From Diphasiastrum complanatum (Eukaryota; Streptophyta; Lycopodiopsida; Lycopodiales; Lycopodiaceae), in assembly GCA_029204225.1 (NCBI GenBank), contig CM055112.1, positions 26,674,118 to 26,738,117 on the forward strand: a DNA stretch of 64,000 bases. The letters run 5' to 3'. Numbering within the stretch: position 1 is the first letter of the stretch; the number at the start of each line of letters is the position of its first letter. The notes beneath the pieces were generated by a model. It saw nothing but the letters and a program-made list of their open reading frames with translations, did no database searches and had not been told where the DNA came from. A program made the position numbers and the translations under genes. Below, in pieces: positions 12,250-24,325 of this stretch.

Positions 12250-12960
12250 CTTTGATGATTAAGTTGTTGATCAAGAGGTTGATCTCAAAGCGCTTCAACT
12301 AGTCAAAAGGGAAGTTGGCAATTTGGAACTAGTCAAGAGCATCAAAGGAGAGGTAATTGGCAAAGGTATTATGGATCTATTTTTACAGCATATTGAAGAC
12401 TCAAGTAAGGTCAAAGGAGCAGCAAGGAAGTGTTGTTCAAGTTTTACTTTATTTGTTCTATCTCATGTTTGAGCAATTTCATGTGGATGTAAGCAAATTG
12501 TCAAGATATGATAAAACTAACTACATTGGTGAGCATTGTTTTGATGTTGGGTTAGTACTAGAATTCTTGGCTGGTTTTGCTGATGAAAATGAAGCTATTG
12601 GAGGCTCATTATGTCACTCATTCATGGCCAAATCATCAAGGCTTGATGGCATCTTTTGGCAAGATGGAGATGGAAGCTCATTCATGGAGTATCATGGTGG
12701 ATACATGGCAACAAAGGACAAAGAAGGAGGAGACATGCAAGCAAAAGTTGATCACTCACATTAATTGTTTGTTTGCTGTATTTTTCCAGAGAGTTCAAAG
12801 TTGGAAGCATGGTGGAATTATTTCATTTACATTCTAATTGATTCTTCATGTTCTAGTTACATCTTGATATGTAAAATTGATGTAAGAAATAGTGAAGCAT
12901 CCCAAGTGGACACTATTCTCTATATCAATTATGGTTGTTTCTATTTTGAGCATTACATGA
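12250..12960 (+). other. Copia-2 deleted RT region
   Basis: This segment takes the place of reverse transcriptase. I see short open frames only (for example 12357-12764) and none of the RT motifs. It is probably a patchwork left by internal deletions. Confidence 0.5.
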
Positions 12961-13241
12961 TCATTGAAAGGAGATCTATTCTTAGGAAGAAGATCATTCT
13001 TATGATGGATCAAAGTTCTATTGTCAAAAACTATGCTAGGAGCAAGCATATTGAGATACAATATCATTTTGTGAGAGAGCAAGTCATTGCAAAGGAGGTA
13101 GAGCTTCAACATGTGTCTTCAAGGGAATGTGTAGCTGATATCTTCACCAAAGCATTGGGAAAAGACTTGTTCATGAAGCATAGGACTTCACTTGGAGTAT
13201 TATTAAAGTCTATGCTAAAACTAGTTGAAGAGGGAGTGTGA
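12960..13241 (+). pseudogene. pol: Copia-2 RNase H tail
   Basis: KHIEIQYHFVREQVIAKEVE and VADIFTKALGKDLFMKHR are the conserved C-terminal end of copia RNase H. The frame closes with LVEEGV and a TGA that overlaps the first bases of the 3' LTR. The catalytic part of RNase H upstream is absent. Confidence 0.8.
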
Positions 13242-13884
13242 AAGATTCAACTAGTTTCATCACATTTTGCAATATTTCCATATTTGGCATATTGAGGCCA
13301 AAACTTGTTTTAGACTTAGAGGTTGACTTTTCAAAGTTCATTAGTCTAAATTTCATTTGAATAAAAACTTTTTGAAAGTGTGGGAAAGATAGAATGCGAG
13401 TTTGAGTAGATTCAATTTGAATAAGTTGGGTACATTGAATCTAGACCCAAAATTAGTAGGGTTAGCATTTTGGTGGGAAAGCCAAGTGGCCAAATAGGGT
13501 CTGGACTTGCTATAAAATGATGTAACTTGGAGAGAGTGATCTTCTCTCTTCTGTATTTCATTTCATGCTTATACATGGTTCTCTTGGGTTCTACTATCCA
13601 TTGGTGCACTATCTTGGTGATTGCTTGCAATTCTATTTGTAGAGTGATCTATATTTGCTATTTCTGGATCCACACGTGTGAAATATAGTAGCTTGCTGGT
13701 TTTGTACGGACAGAAATAGTACATATTCATTTCATTCAAGTTTGATCAAGTTCTATTAGTGTTTGCATCTCAAATTGTGTGTAGATGCTGATTTTTCTAC
13801 ATTGGTGAGATTGGTAGTGTATTTCTCTTTCTAACCAAAGATCATTCAAGCAGATTGGATCTTAAGGATCTGAAATCTTTCACA
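13236..13884 (+). repeat. 3' LTR of Copia-2
   Basis: It is a direct repeat of 8738-9387, preceded by the purine-rich GTTGAAGAGGGAG. It ends ATCTTTCACA and is followed by the CATAT target duplication. Confidence 0.95.
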
Positions 13885-13889
13885 CATAT

Positions 13890-14403
13890 TACCCAAGATG
13901 TAACGGGCAGGCTGAGTCCACGAATAAGGTTCTGTGTGAAATCCTCATGAAGACGATGGAAGCCAGTATGTTGGATTGGGAGTTCAAGTTATATGCCGCT
14001 TTATGGGCATATCGAACAACACCCAAAAAGGCCATTGGCACGACACCATTCCAACTCACGTATGGACAAGAGGCCATGATGCCTGTAGAATTCTATGTCC
14101 CGTCTTTACGGGTAGCCTACGATTTGAAACTAGACGAAAGTCAGATCCTTGCCCATAGGCTATTCCACCTCCATAAGCTTTGCAAAACAAGAGTCATTAG
14201 TGTGCATGCACGACAAGCTCTATCAAACGAAAGTACATACGGGCAAACTTAAGTTTACTGGCCAAGGTCCCTATATCATTGATTAGATCTTTGCTTCGGG
14301 CTACGCTAAACTTAAAACCCTCAAAGGCATCCCGCTGGACACGGTAGTGAACGAGAGTAGATTACGGCGATATCATGAGCCCTGCTATTCCTTAGACATG
14401 TAC
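13890..14403 (+). pseudogene. pol: Gypsy-1 integrase, second half
   Basis: Right after the copia insertion the frame resumes as YYPRCNGQAESTNKV, which contains the catalytic glutamate. It continues with LWAYRTTPKKAIGTTPFQLT and YGQEAMMP, typical of the end of a Ty3/gypsy integrase core. Frameshifts near 14165 and 14250 lead into FTGQGPYII and the terminal RRYHEPCYSLDMY with stop at 14403. Together with 6230-8737 this completes the pol order RT, RNase H, integrase. Confidence 0.85.
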
Positions 14404-14821
14404 TGATTGATTCTGTGTTATGTGTGTGTGTGTGTGCATGCATGTCTATAATTTCTGTCATTTTGTGATAATGTTCATTTTGTTTTTAATTCATTTTTTA
14501 CACCCTTTTTTGTTGAATTGTCTGCATGTTTAACAATCAATACTTAGGATAGTTTAGGTCCGAATTCTTGCAAATCTACCTCACTTCTATCACTATTGTA
14601 TAGGTTTCAGGTAACAACATGCATGACCAGTGACAATCATGTCCCAAAACAGTAATTATCTTCCGGGTTGGAGCTAGCATCACTTATTTATGCAATCGAT
14701 TGCAAGGAATTTATCTTTCTCTCTAAAAAAAAAAAAAAAGACAGACCACTCACATAAGCTATCAGGCAGCATATTATCTATATTGTGGAGTCCCAGAACT
14801 AAGCAAAGTGCTTGATCAGAC
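14404..14821 (+). other. Spacer between pol and the extra ORF of Gypsy-1
   Basis: This AT-rich sequence has a (GT)n run near 14422-14440 and an A16-like run near 14725. I see no gene in it. Confidence 0.5.
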
Positions 14822-16122
14822 ATGAAACCTAGCAGGTACACTCAAGAAATTCACTTGGTCTCATTTACTGATTTTTTTCGAAAGTTAGCAATGGCTTTCT
14901 TGGAGCGGCTAAACTTCGACACACAACTTATCTCCGGTGTGCAACATGAATGCCCGATGCGTGCGGCTTATTCTACATTTGATGACGAGCTCCAGACATT
15001 CAGGATTCCTAGACGAAACGATGAGGTTCCAATTCCTATCTCACCACATATCCTAAGCCACTTGGGGTTCCCGAATGAAGGAGAGCCTATGCACGGCAGA
15101 GGGCAATCTTTTGATAGAAATTATTTGACGCATATTTGTACAGAAGATGGTGACACCTCCATCTATAACAATGACAATGACGTTGTCAAACTCATCTCGG
15201 ATCCAGGACTTAGGGCAACGGCGGACCTTCTTGCATTACTCACTGAGGTACAATCGTCAAGAATTGACAAAATTCCGAACAGCACTTTATTTGCCCCATC
15301 ATTTGGCTAGGAGGAACCTATTACCCGTCACTTCATGTGGGCAGAAAAGATAAGTATCAAATTATGTGCAGCGCTCAAAGCAAGAAAACCTCTCACAAAG
15401 TGCGGATATCTCCTACATATGCTCGTAAACAAACATTACTTGGGTGACTTCTCTAGCATTCTCACTCGAGTGCAAGAGAAATATCCAAACGTGCCACATA
15501 CCACCTCGACACGAGCTCAGCACCCCAAGAGGATAAAAGGGGGAGAGGCAAAGGCAACAAGAAAGCCAGAACACAAACGATGCCACATCACTAGCAGAAA
15601 CACACCAGTGTCACTCACACAATGCACGGTAGCAGAGTTAGAGTCACAGCGGTTAAAAGAGCATGCCCATAGCCAACACACAAAAGAACATTCCGAGGGC
15701 CACACACAAGGTACAGACTCATCCAGTAACAACAAACAACACTTGTGCAAATCCACTAGCCAAGGGCATGGAAATATCAACGAAATGGGAGACACAACAC
15801 AATCACCTTATCCAATGCCTAAAGACACCTCAACAGTGAAAATCATGGAAGCCATTGAAGAAGAATTGACTACAACATCAAATCCTTCGACGAGACATTC
15901 TGAGGCAAAGGAGCCAGAGGCTGAACCTGGTGTCCCACCTGTGTCGTTCGTGGTAAGTGACCCACCAACCACCATCTCATCAACTCCCATCACATCACTG
16001 TCACACTACCCATCACACTCACCCTCACCACTACACCCCCTATTGTCTCCACAAACACACTCCCACTCTCCACCACACCAGTCACAACCACCTCTACGCA
16101 ATCTCCGATGCATTTTGCAAAT
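14822..16122 (+). pseudogene. Extra ORF downstream of pol in Gypsy-1, truncated
   Basis: A single frame runs from ATG 14822 to the 16123 breakpoint with one stop (TAG 15308-15310). The N-terminal half is globular-looking (about 220 residues, including FRKLAMAFLERLNFDTQL and ITRHFMWAEKISIKLC). The C-terminal half is disordered: rich in His, Ser, Thr and basic residues, then Pro/Ser/Thr/His repeats. No transmembrane segment is obvious, so an envelope role is not supported. Sense-strand extra ORFs after pol are known from Tat-type gypsy elements and a gag-like or RNA-binding role is conceivable, but I do not recognise a domain. The frame runs into inverted LTR sequence, so the natural C-terminus is lost. 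Confidence 0.55.
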
Positions 16123-16673
<551 letters not shown>

Positions 16674-17354
16674 CTGAGAGTTGCAGCTCTTAGGAAAAGT
16701 CTCTATCATGTACTAAAGGTACAAATGTGATCAATGTGTCAATTCTCACTTCTCATATCACAATTTCCATTCAAAATTAGGATCATACTCATGGTCCTAT
16801 ACATATACAATATGAATTCTACCTAACGAATTCAACTACCAGTATTATGCAATTTTCTCACCAGAATTCACAAAAATCCAAATTACATAATACAAGCACG
16901 TTCAATATCCCTTATGTCCATTTCGTCCCCCCTTAAGATTTTCGGTCCCTCAAAAAATTTCATCGACTGAGGTACATGAAATTTCCTTAGACATATGCAA
17001 ATGATAATGAAAAGTCGATTTTCATTTTCATTTCACTGGTTTTGGCATTACTTCGTTAAGGTCTATCAATTTAATGCAACTAATGAAAGTACACGAATAA
17101 AAAATCCACAAAATTTGGATTCCAGTACTTCTCTTACTGTATTCAACAAAAATCCATTTTGTTGAATAAAGAAGTTGCCTCCATTCAGCAATTATGACTT
17201 ACTTTATTAGTTCAACTATATTTCACCTTCAATGAGTATCTTGCAAAAAGCTTTTGCATGCAAATTACTAACGACCAAAATTAATTAGAATGCAATAACA
17301 AAACCATTGGTATTTTACCGACCAAAAAAGAGAAAAAAACTCCCAAACACAATT
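16674..17354. other. AT-rich sequence without a gene
   Basis: No ORF or repeat is recognised. It probably belongs to the older sequence into which the 17360-25518 element inserted, continuing at 25524. Confidence 0.4.
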
Positions 17355-17359
17355 TAACT

Positions 17360-18546
17360 TGTTTACAGGGTCTCTGTCTTAGAATCTGTTAACTAGTTCT
17401 TTGTTTCGTTACTTCTTTTGCTGTTTGTTTTACAGCTTTGACAACTTGGTATTCTGCCTGTCAACAGAGACTGTGGGCACTTCTTGAGATTATCTTTCTT
17501 GTTTTAAGACCCAGATTAGGCAGAAGGGGTTGATAATCATTGTAGTATTGTCTTGCCTGTCAGAGGACATCCGGATGGGTCACTCTTGAACTGAATGCAC
17601 ATGCATAATCAATCAAAATGCAAGCCAATGCGTTCAACAAATGATCTACATTACTGTTTAGTTGAACAACGATGGATTCCTACTTCTACTTTGCTGCAAA
17701 ATGAACTAAAATTAGATCCTACACTACTTTACTTGCATAATTTGATAAAACAAAAAACAAAAACTAATCTACAGCACTTAGAAGTCCAAGAATCAAGAAA
17801 CCAACCAGTCTTTTGATTCTTGGACATCCCAAGAACATCAAACTGGATTGTAAAGAGATATGCAAGAACTACACCACAAATCCAGCCTATTTAGTTTACT
17901 TGAATGCTGGCTCCTAAATTAATCTACAAACAAGAAAAGAAAACTAATCCACTCTAGGAAAACAACAAATCTAATCCACTCTAGGAAAGCAGCAAATCTA
18001 ATCCACCCTATAATCCACAACCACACACGAAGGAGAGAAGGGTAGGATCATAAATGCATCACTCAATAAACAAGCATGATCAAGGAGCTCAATGGATGCA
18101 CCAAACTCGTGAAGGATCTTCTCATTTTAGCATGGAGTTGATACAATACACAAAAAGCTCCTCTTCACAAAGAGGGAGTCTCTTAAATAAGCAAGAGAGC
18201 TCCTTAGGTGGCATCCTAGTGGAATTTCCACATTTTACAAATTACAAGTGGAATAATGCTCTCCACTAGAGGTCACCATCAAAAGGTGGCTCACTCTACT
18301 TTCTTTAAGAGGGGTGTACTCGCATTTATTACATTTGCTTAGAAATACTAGTTTCTACATGGCCATTCCATCTTTCGAGATTCACCATGAGGCTTACACA
18401 GTTCTTGCATGTCTTTTTAGCTAGTATTTCTCAGCTCTCAGTCTTTGTTAGTCTCGTCTTCTCAGAGGCCTCCTTGGTCTAAGGTGAGAGGTGCTCTTGA
18501 GTTGCTCTGTCCAAGTATCTTGGGGATTCGTCAGAATCAGCCAACA
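17360..18546 (-). repeat. 3' LTR of Gypsy-2 (left copy)
   Basis: This 1187-bp direct repeat of 24326-25518 starts TGTTTACAGGG and ends CAGCCAACA on the plus strand. Differences from the other LTR are scattered substitutions and small indels. Confidence 0.95.
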
Positions 18547-20750
18547 TCATCCCACCCCTAATGTGTTGCAAGACCCACTGCAACTCATATTGGACGATGT
18601 CGCTCCGCTTCCGCATTGGCGTCTTCGATCGGCACTTGGAAAAGCGTAGATCCTTGTTCGCTTGCATAAAGTGTTTATTGTTGTCAGTCTTTATCAAAAA
18701 CTGTTTTTGCAATTGTCGCAATTTAACCAAAATGTCTTATTGTTGTAATGGGTTGACATTCTCAAAATTTGGAGAGCTCTCAGCAGCTTCACAACTCTGC
18801 ATGCATGAGTGCTTCTCGTGTGTCTTCTTTTTTACCACTTGTATCTGCCATTGACAGTTTCATATTTGGTTTCTTGGTAGGTTCTAACTTTTGGGAGGTC
18901 TGTATCCTCCATTTGCTTCTGGGTGTTTCCGCAGTTCTTTGCTCAGCCGAAGTCCCAGCCTTAAGGAAAACCTTTGATCTGCAGATTGCACAAACTCGAT
19001 TATCAATCTCATGGGATGGAGCCATCAAAATTGGTGGTAGGAATAGATTTGGGTGGATGGTTTGGTAAAGGTAAGGAAAATGATGAAGGCTTGGTGGTAG
19101 GGTGAAGGAACTAATAGTTCTACAGTTGCAGCCTTGGACCCTTGCAATGCCGAGCTTCGACCACCACTTGCTGGGTGAGGAACTCGCTTTGATTCAGCTA
19201 TCATTGCTCCAGAGAGTTTCTTTTGATCAAGGTTGATCTGACTCATCTGTTGCTTAAGTTTTGTCCTTTCCTCCTCAGCTTCTTTGCTTAATTTTTTATG
19301 TCTTCTAGCTGCTTCGCCTGCTTTTGTAGGTCTTCTTTTGGCTGATCATCCATTGTAGGTGGCAGTTAGTCTTCGCAAGACACTTGCAATGATCTTTCAA
19401 CTACTTCGGTAGGACTATAAAAAACTAGGGATTTCTCAGAAGAAGATGATAAACAAACAGATGGAAGGTAGGGCGGAGGTGGTGACATCGGTAGATGGTG
19501 TGGACGATAGGCATGAGAATGGCGCAGAAGTATGGCAAGAGGTCAGTTGAAGAAAGAGATTGATTTCCCAATGCTTGTGTTTCCCTTTCTAAAGGATCCT
19601 CGTCATGACTAGGGAACTTCTTCTGATTGAGTATCTTTGAATTGCCCATCTGTCTTCTTAGCCATGTCGTTGTCGACTTTGGATTTGTGACCTTGGCTGT
19701 TGATCTTGCTGGTGTTGTTGCTGGTAGCGTGACTGCTCTAGTGGATCTAAGCAGATCCACTCTCTCCCCCCCCTCCCAAAATATGTTGGTGGGGATGTTG
19801 TTGTTGGTAACTGTTTATGTTCAGGATTGGATCGACGTGTGGAACACGTATTTGAAACACGTTGAACATGGGACTGGACTGAACAAATTTTAACTAAATT
19901 TGTTTCGATCTTGCTGTAGTTGACTCAAAGATGAATATGACAATGAGAGTCAGGAATCAACTCTAACGTGACAAAGATTTCTCAAAGTTTCAGTATGCCC
20001 AGAGATTGTAAACTCTGTGCAAGGTGATTTGAAGGTGGATATATGAATGAAAATGTATTCTTGAGATGCTCTATGGAAGACTCTCGTGCAGTAGGTATTT
20101 CTCATGCAAAAATCAATCACACACTAGGAATGAAGAGCAATAAGGAAATAAACAAACTGTACAAAGAGTGAGAACTGTAGTGCACTTGTCGAACACAACT
20201 TGCATTCATCGACATTGATAATTTACCTTGATAGTTGCAATATTTCAGTGCTGTAGAGTAATGTGACTTACTTTGATATGCCCTTGGCAAAACAAGGCAG
20301 GATTGGTGACACAAAAATCTACCATCATTGATAGCAGATGTTGTAAGATATAGCTTGAGATGCATGTATGTTGAGGTACTATGTCTGAAGGACCTCTGTG
20401 AACAAGAAATTCAGAACCGAATCTCTATCTGGATTTCCAAATCCTAGATGTGTTGTGTACTGGCATATTGGAAATTTTATCAGCATATGGAAAGACAAAT
20501 AGATTTGAGGTTGTAGAAGTGGAGAAAAACTGTCAATTCTCTATGGAGGTTGCCCTTGGTTGGACATTGTAGCAGATGACGGAAGATCGGTTTCACTTTC
20601 TTTTGACAAGGACTCATTTCATATTAATGTCTTTTGCATTATGGAGCTGGTGTATTGTGCGATAATGTAGAAGTTTGCAAGAAACTTCTCGATTGAGCAG
20701 CAGGTTTAACTGTTCATTGCTATGGTGCTCGTGTTGTTGTGGTGAGGATC
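18547..20750 (-). other. Gypsy-2 region downstream of gag, no pol recognised
   Basis: About 2.2 kb lies between the zinc knuckle and the left LTR, where pol would be expected. Minus-strand frames (for example 19760-19425, 20365-20117) are short and have no protease DTG, RT YxDD or integrase motifs. A Lys/Gln-rich frame near 19350-19200 is the only coding-like composition. I cannot assign a function. Confidence 0.5.
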
Positions 20751-21098
20751 CTATCGTGATTCATAACTGACGTAACGGGTAGGTAGGATCTTAGTTGGTT
20801 GTTTCGGACAATCTTTGAGACTGTGTTTTCTGATACAGTCAGGACACTCAGCATGGTACTTGGCCTTGACTGGACAATCAGCCATGAAGTGGCCATTTTC
20901 ACCATAGATGAAACATCTGGTGTGCAATGGCCCTTGTATAACAGCATAACCATCTTGTATGTTGAATGGTTTTGGACTTTCAGGTGGATATTCATGATAA
21001 GTCAAGGAATGTCTAGATTGTGACGGGTGGTCTTCATATTGTTGGACTGTATGTGCTTGGATAGGCTGATATGAAGGACAAGCATCAACAGGATGCAT
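20751..21098 (-). pseudogene. gag: Gypsy-2 gag C-terminus with damaged zinc knuckle
   Basis: On the minus strand the frame contains CFIYGENGHFMADC, a CCHC zinc knuckle in which the second cysteine has become tyrosine. A second cysteine cluster (CPDCIRKHSLKDC) follows. It lies in a different frame from the main gag (22006-21224), separated by a TAG after NKQHQL and a frameshift near 21100. In an active element this nucleocapsid part would bind genomic RNA. Confidence 0.7.
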
Positions 21099-21223
21099 AG
21101 CCCGGCAGTGTGGGCACCATATTGTTTTTGTCTATAAGGTACATGTGCAGGGTTTGGCTGACCAGGCATACTACTTTGGATAGACTTCAAGGTAGTTTGA
21201 AAGTCATTGGTGAGTTTCTCCAT

Positions 21224-22006
21224 CTATAGTTGATGTTGCTTATTAAGCAACTCCAACTGGGATTTCCAAAGCTGATCTCGGGTGTCCTCGATCGGCTTCG
21301 ACTCATGGACATGAGCACGTGGTGCTCGTCTTTCTTTGGATTCGTCAATATCGGATTCTTCATCTTCTTCCTTGATGGCATCAGACATAGCTAACTTTAG
21401 GCTCGTATATTCATCATTGGATTTAAGCTCACGTCTAATCCATCGTGGAAGGCCAACTAAGAACCAGATGATGAGCATCTGTTCAGAGGGTTGTTCTTGT
21501 ACTTGACTTTTGAGGCGTTTGAAACACTCGATATAGTGTCGTATTCGTTCTTCTTTTGTCATTTTGATGTTACTCAATTTGACGAAAGGGCTCTCGATCA
21601 AGCAAAATGGCTTAAAACGCTTGACAAAGGACTCTTTTAAAATTGACCAATCTGTCTTTTCTTCACGATCAAGGTTGAAAAACCAATCACATGCTTTAGT
21701 GATCATGGTCATCAAAAATATTTGGAACATAGCAATAGGAGATGTTTCACCATACACATCACATGCATTCTCAAAGATTTGCAAAAATCTTTGAGGGTCC
21801 GAACTACCGTCAAACTTGGGTAGATCTAGCTTGGGTGTACGTCTCGCAAGATGAGCTCCGTGGGTAGCAGAAATTCCATTAGGGTTGGTTCTGACCCGTG
21901 AGGGCTCAACACCAGAAAAATGGGCTCGTGCTCGTGAAGACTCGGCTCTATCAGATTCTTGTCCCTCGAATGGGTTTGTTGATTGGTCTTGTAGTCCGGC
22001 CCTCAT
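21224..22006 (-). CDS. gag: Gypsy-2 gag (capsid) ORF
   Basis: This is an open frame of 260 residues with Ty3/gypsy gag hallmarks: LDLPKFDGSSDPQRFLQIFE (about residues 60-80), ACDWFFNLDREEKTDW and LKESFVKRFKP (about 110-140), and VGLPRWIRRELKS near 200. The N-terminus is basic and Ser-rich and the C-terminus is Glu/Asp-rich. Gag assembles retroelement particles. The ATG at 22006 is the first in frame and fits. The frame stops at a TAG that is probably secondary, because gag-like sequence and the zinc knuckle continue downstream. Confidence 0.75.
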   Translation of the reverse strand: MRAGLQDQSTNPFEGQESDRAESSRARAHFSGVEPSRVRTNPNGISATHGAHLARRTPKLDLPKFDGSSDPQRFLQIFENACDVYGETSPIAMFQIFLMTMITKACDWFFNLDREEKTDWSILKESFVKRFKPFCLIESPFVKLSNIKMTKEERIRHYIECFKRLKSQVQEQPSEQMLIIWFLVGLPRWIRRELKSNDEYTSLKLAMSDAIKEEDEESDIDESKERRAPRAHVHESKPIEDTRDQLWKSQLELLNKQHQL

Positions 22007-22190
22007 TCGGTAGAACCTATGACATCTGATTTGTTCAGCTACAGGGACCCGACTTTATATGGATAATCGTCTAGGATTTTAGGGTCCTTTTGGTGGTCCA
22101 TTGGATACTGGTGTGTTTTTTTTATTGTTTTTTATTTTGCAAAATTTTGGTGGTTTTGGAAAAGTTTTTTTTTTTTTTTGACAGTCCTAC

Positions 22191-23060
22191 GGTTTACGGT
22201 GAATGCGGTTTGCGGTTTGCAGTGGGGTGCAGGTGATTGCGATCTGATGTTGTTGACGGATGGTTGCGGTTAGTTGCATTTGATTACGTTTAGCTGCGGT
22301 TGATTGCGATTGCAATGGCTACGGTAGATTGCAGTTGATTACGAAGGGATGCGGTCGATTACCATGGAGATGGGTGAGTGTGGTTTCAGCGAATGTTAGC
22401 GGGCACTGGTGGTGCTATGCGGAGGCAGCCGGTGTGTAGTCATGATGGGACGAGGGCAGACTATTGCGGTTGGGACGAGTGAAAACGGTGGTTCGCGGTG
22501 ATAATGTGGAGGCGGTTAGAGGGTTGTTGTTTGTGGATGGAATGCGGCCTAAGGTGAGGTACTACAGTGCGAGGGTGAATGGAGATGGGGTGCGGGTGTG
22601 TGCGTCTGTGGACGACTGTGATGTGTCTGCGGTTCAAGGCGGGCATAGTTAGAGGATGGCTTGTTTGCGGGTGTAATGCTGTGGGGGTGCTGGCGTGAGG
22701 CGATGTGAGTGTAAGCGTAAGGTGATGTTTGCGGGAGAATGGGGTGGGAAAGCCGTCTATTGCGGTACTGGTTGTGATGGAGGTGGAAGGTTGGGTTACT
22801 ACGATGCAATGCGGTCAGTTGCAATCTAATGCGTGTAGTATGGGTGAATGTGCTCTGTTTGCGACTACTAATCTGTTTGCGTTCTAAGGTGGATGCGGTT
22901 AGGTGTTTGAGTAAAACAGGTGTAGAGGCATGGAAGACGAACAAAGGCAGAGTGTAGCAGATGCAAACGGAGATAGACGGAGTCAGATGCAAACGAAGGA
23001 AGAGGTGGTGGATGCAAAGAATATGCGGATGCGATGTCAGATGGCCGATGTACTCGTTGT
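22191..23060. repeat. TGCGGTT-rich degenerate repeats in Gypsy-2 leader
   Basis: TGCGGTT, GATTGCGGT and related motifs recur irregularly through this G/T-rich stretch, beginning with ACGGTTTACGGTGAATGCGG. It lies between the 5' LTR and gag on the minus strand and has no credible coding frame. Confidence 0.6.
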
Positions 23061-23431
23061 TTGTGATCGTCGTTTGAGATTGTTATGGTCTGGCGTAGAT
23101 GTGGTCCGGCTAAGATGGTGAGGGACCCCTTCGGTCGAGATCTAATGTTGGCTCTGGCTCCGGATAAGATGGAAGTGTGAGGGGAGTGATGGAGTGTGGA
23201 TTGCGGCTGAGGCAGTGTGAGGCTGTTAGGGGGTGATTGTACAGGTCTATCTGGGAGAAGGATGGGGTTACATGTTACGGTTGGTTGGGATGCAGGTGTT
23301 TACGAATGAATGCGATGGAATATGATTAAGTTGTGTGCTGCGGTGGATTGCAATGTCTACGGTGGACTAGTGTGAAACTATTTGTGGTCTAGTGTGGATC
23401 TGGGCCGGTTGAAGCAGGTTGTCGGGTGAGA

Positions 23432-24066
23432 TTGGACTGAATGGTTGTTGGTTGAGATTTCACTGAGGCTGTCGGTTGAGATTTGATAGAATGGCCATCG
23501 GTTGAGATCTCACTGAGTCTGTCGATTGAGATTTGATAGCAGGCCGTCGGTTGAGATCTGACTGTGGCCTCCGGTTGAGATTCAACAGATGGGTGCCGGC
23601 TTTGGGAAATGGCTGGCTATCCAAACAAGTGTTTGCTGAATAGGTCATTCAGGCCTATCAAAATTGTAGGGATCGTGGCGATTGAGGTCTGAACAAGTAC
23701 CCTGGTTGAGATGGCAGCGAGCACTTCGGCTCTGGTTGAGATTTGAATGATGGGTGTCGAATCTGGTTGAGATCTAATACAATGTGTCGGTAGAGATCTG
23801 ACATATTGGCTTTGGTTGAGATCTGACACTGGCTGTCGGTTGAGATTGGACAGTGTGTGTCGGTTGAGATTTAAAAGCTCACTCCGGTTGAGATTTAACT
23901 GAGGGGTGACGGTTGAGATGTGAGGTAGCACGTTGGTTGAGATCTGATAGATTACTCCGGTTGAGATGGGAGTCAGTGCATCGGTTGAAATCTGAACGAG
24001 CACTCCGGTTGAGATGTAAGCTGGTCCTTCGGTTGAGATTTAGGCTAGGCTCCGATTGAGATTTGA
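23432..24066. repeat. About 25-bp tandem repeat, CGGTTGAGATYTGA core
   Basis: The core GGTTGAGAT recurs every 24-30 bp, with variable 10-14-nt spacers, in two blocks (about 23440-23590 and 23690-24066), roughly 20 copies. On the minus strand it reads as repeated LNRQP or ISTxx peptides, which is coincidental. It forms the distal part of the Gypsy-2 leader. Confidence 0.8.
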
Positions 24067-24325
24067 AGCGTGAGAAAATTAGAGGAGCGGGAGCTTGGAT
24101 AGAAGGGAATGCAGGTTTGTGAGTGTGTTTGCGAACAACGAATTTGCAAATTTAGCAACCCATAGTTGTGGGCGAGGAGATAGCCATTAATGTGGCTCTG
24201 TTCAGTTGCAGAAACTCAGATGTGCTTAAAGATTCGGAGTTTGTTTGCAGGGATCTGAATGTGGACAAGACTGCGTTGCTTATGTATGTAGAATGTTGTG
24301 GAGTTTAAGTTGCAACGGTGTTAAA

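Larger units (their letters stand above)
8738..13884 (+). mobile_element. Copia-2: Ty1/copia element nested in Gypsy-1
   Basis: LTRs of 650 bp (8738-9387) and 649 bp (13236-13884) start TGTGAAAGAT and end in its inverse, ATCTTTCACA. The target duplication is CATAT at 13885-13889 and CATAG at 8733-8737; the gypsy reading frame across the site shows CATAT is ancestral. The LTRs differ at roughly 20 positions by eye (about 3 percent), so the insertion is old. Internally, gag lacks its zinc knuckle and RT is essentially gone, so this copy cannot move on its own. Confidence 0.95.
3100..16122 (+). mobile_element. Gypsy-1: Ty3/gypsy retrotransposon, interrupted, 3' LTR missing
   Basis: A probable 5' LTR (about 3100-3806) is followed by a primer site, a long leader, a pol with RT, RNase H and integrase, and an additional ORF in the same direction. 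A TGGCG-type primer site and an extra ORF after pol are features known from the Tat/Athila side of plant Ty3/gypsy elements, so that placement is an inference. A copia element (8738-13884) sits inside integrase. The 3' side stops at an inverted copia LTR fragment at 16123 and I find no matching 3' LTR, so the element is truncated. Gag is not recognisable. Confidence 0.75.

Noticed and set aside
12357-12837. Host gene inside Copia-2
   Set aside because: It lies between integrase and RNase H of the element, has short competing frames and no known motif; deleted RT region is the simpler reading.
14822-16122. Retroviral envelope gene in Gypsy-1
   Set aside because: No signal peptide or transmembrane segment is visible; the C-terminal half is disordered and His/Pro/Ser-rich.
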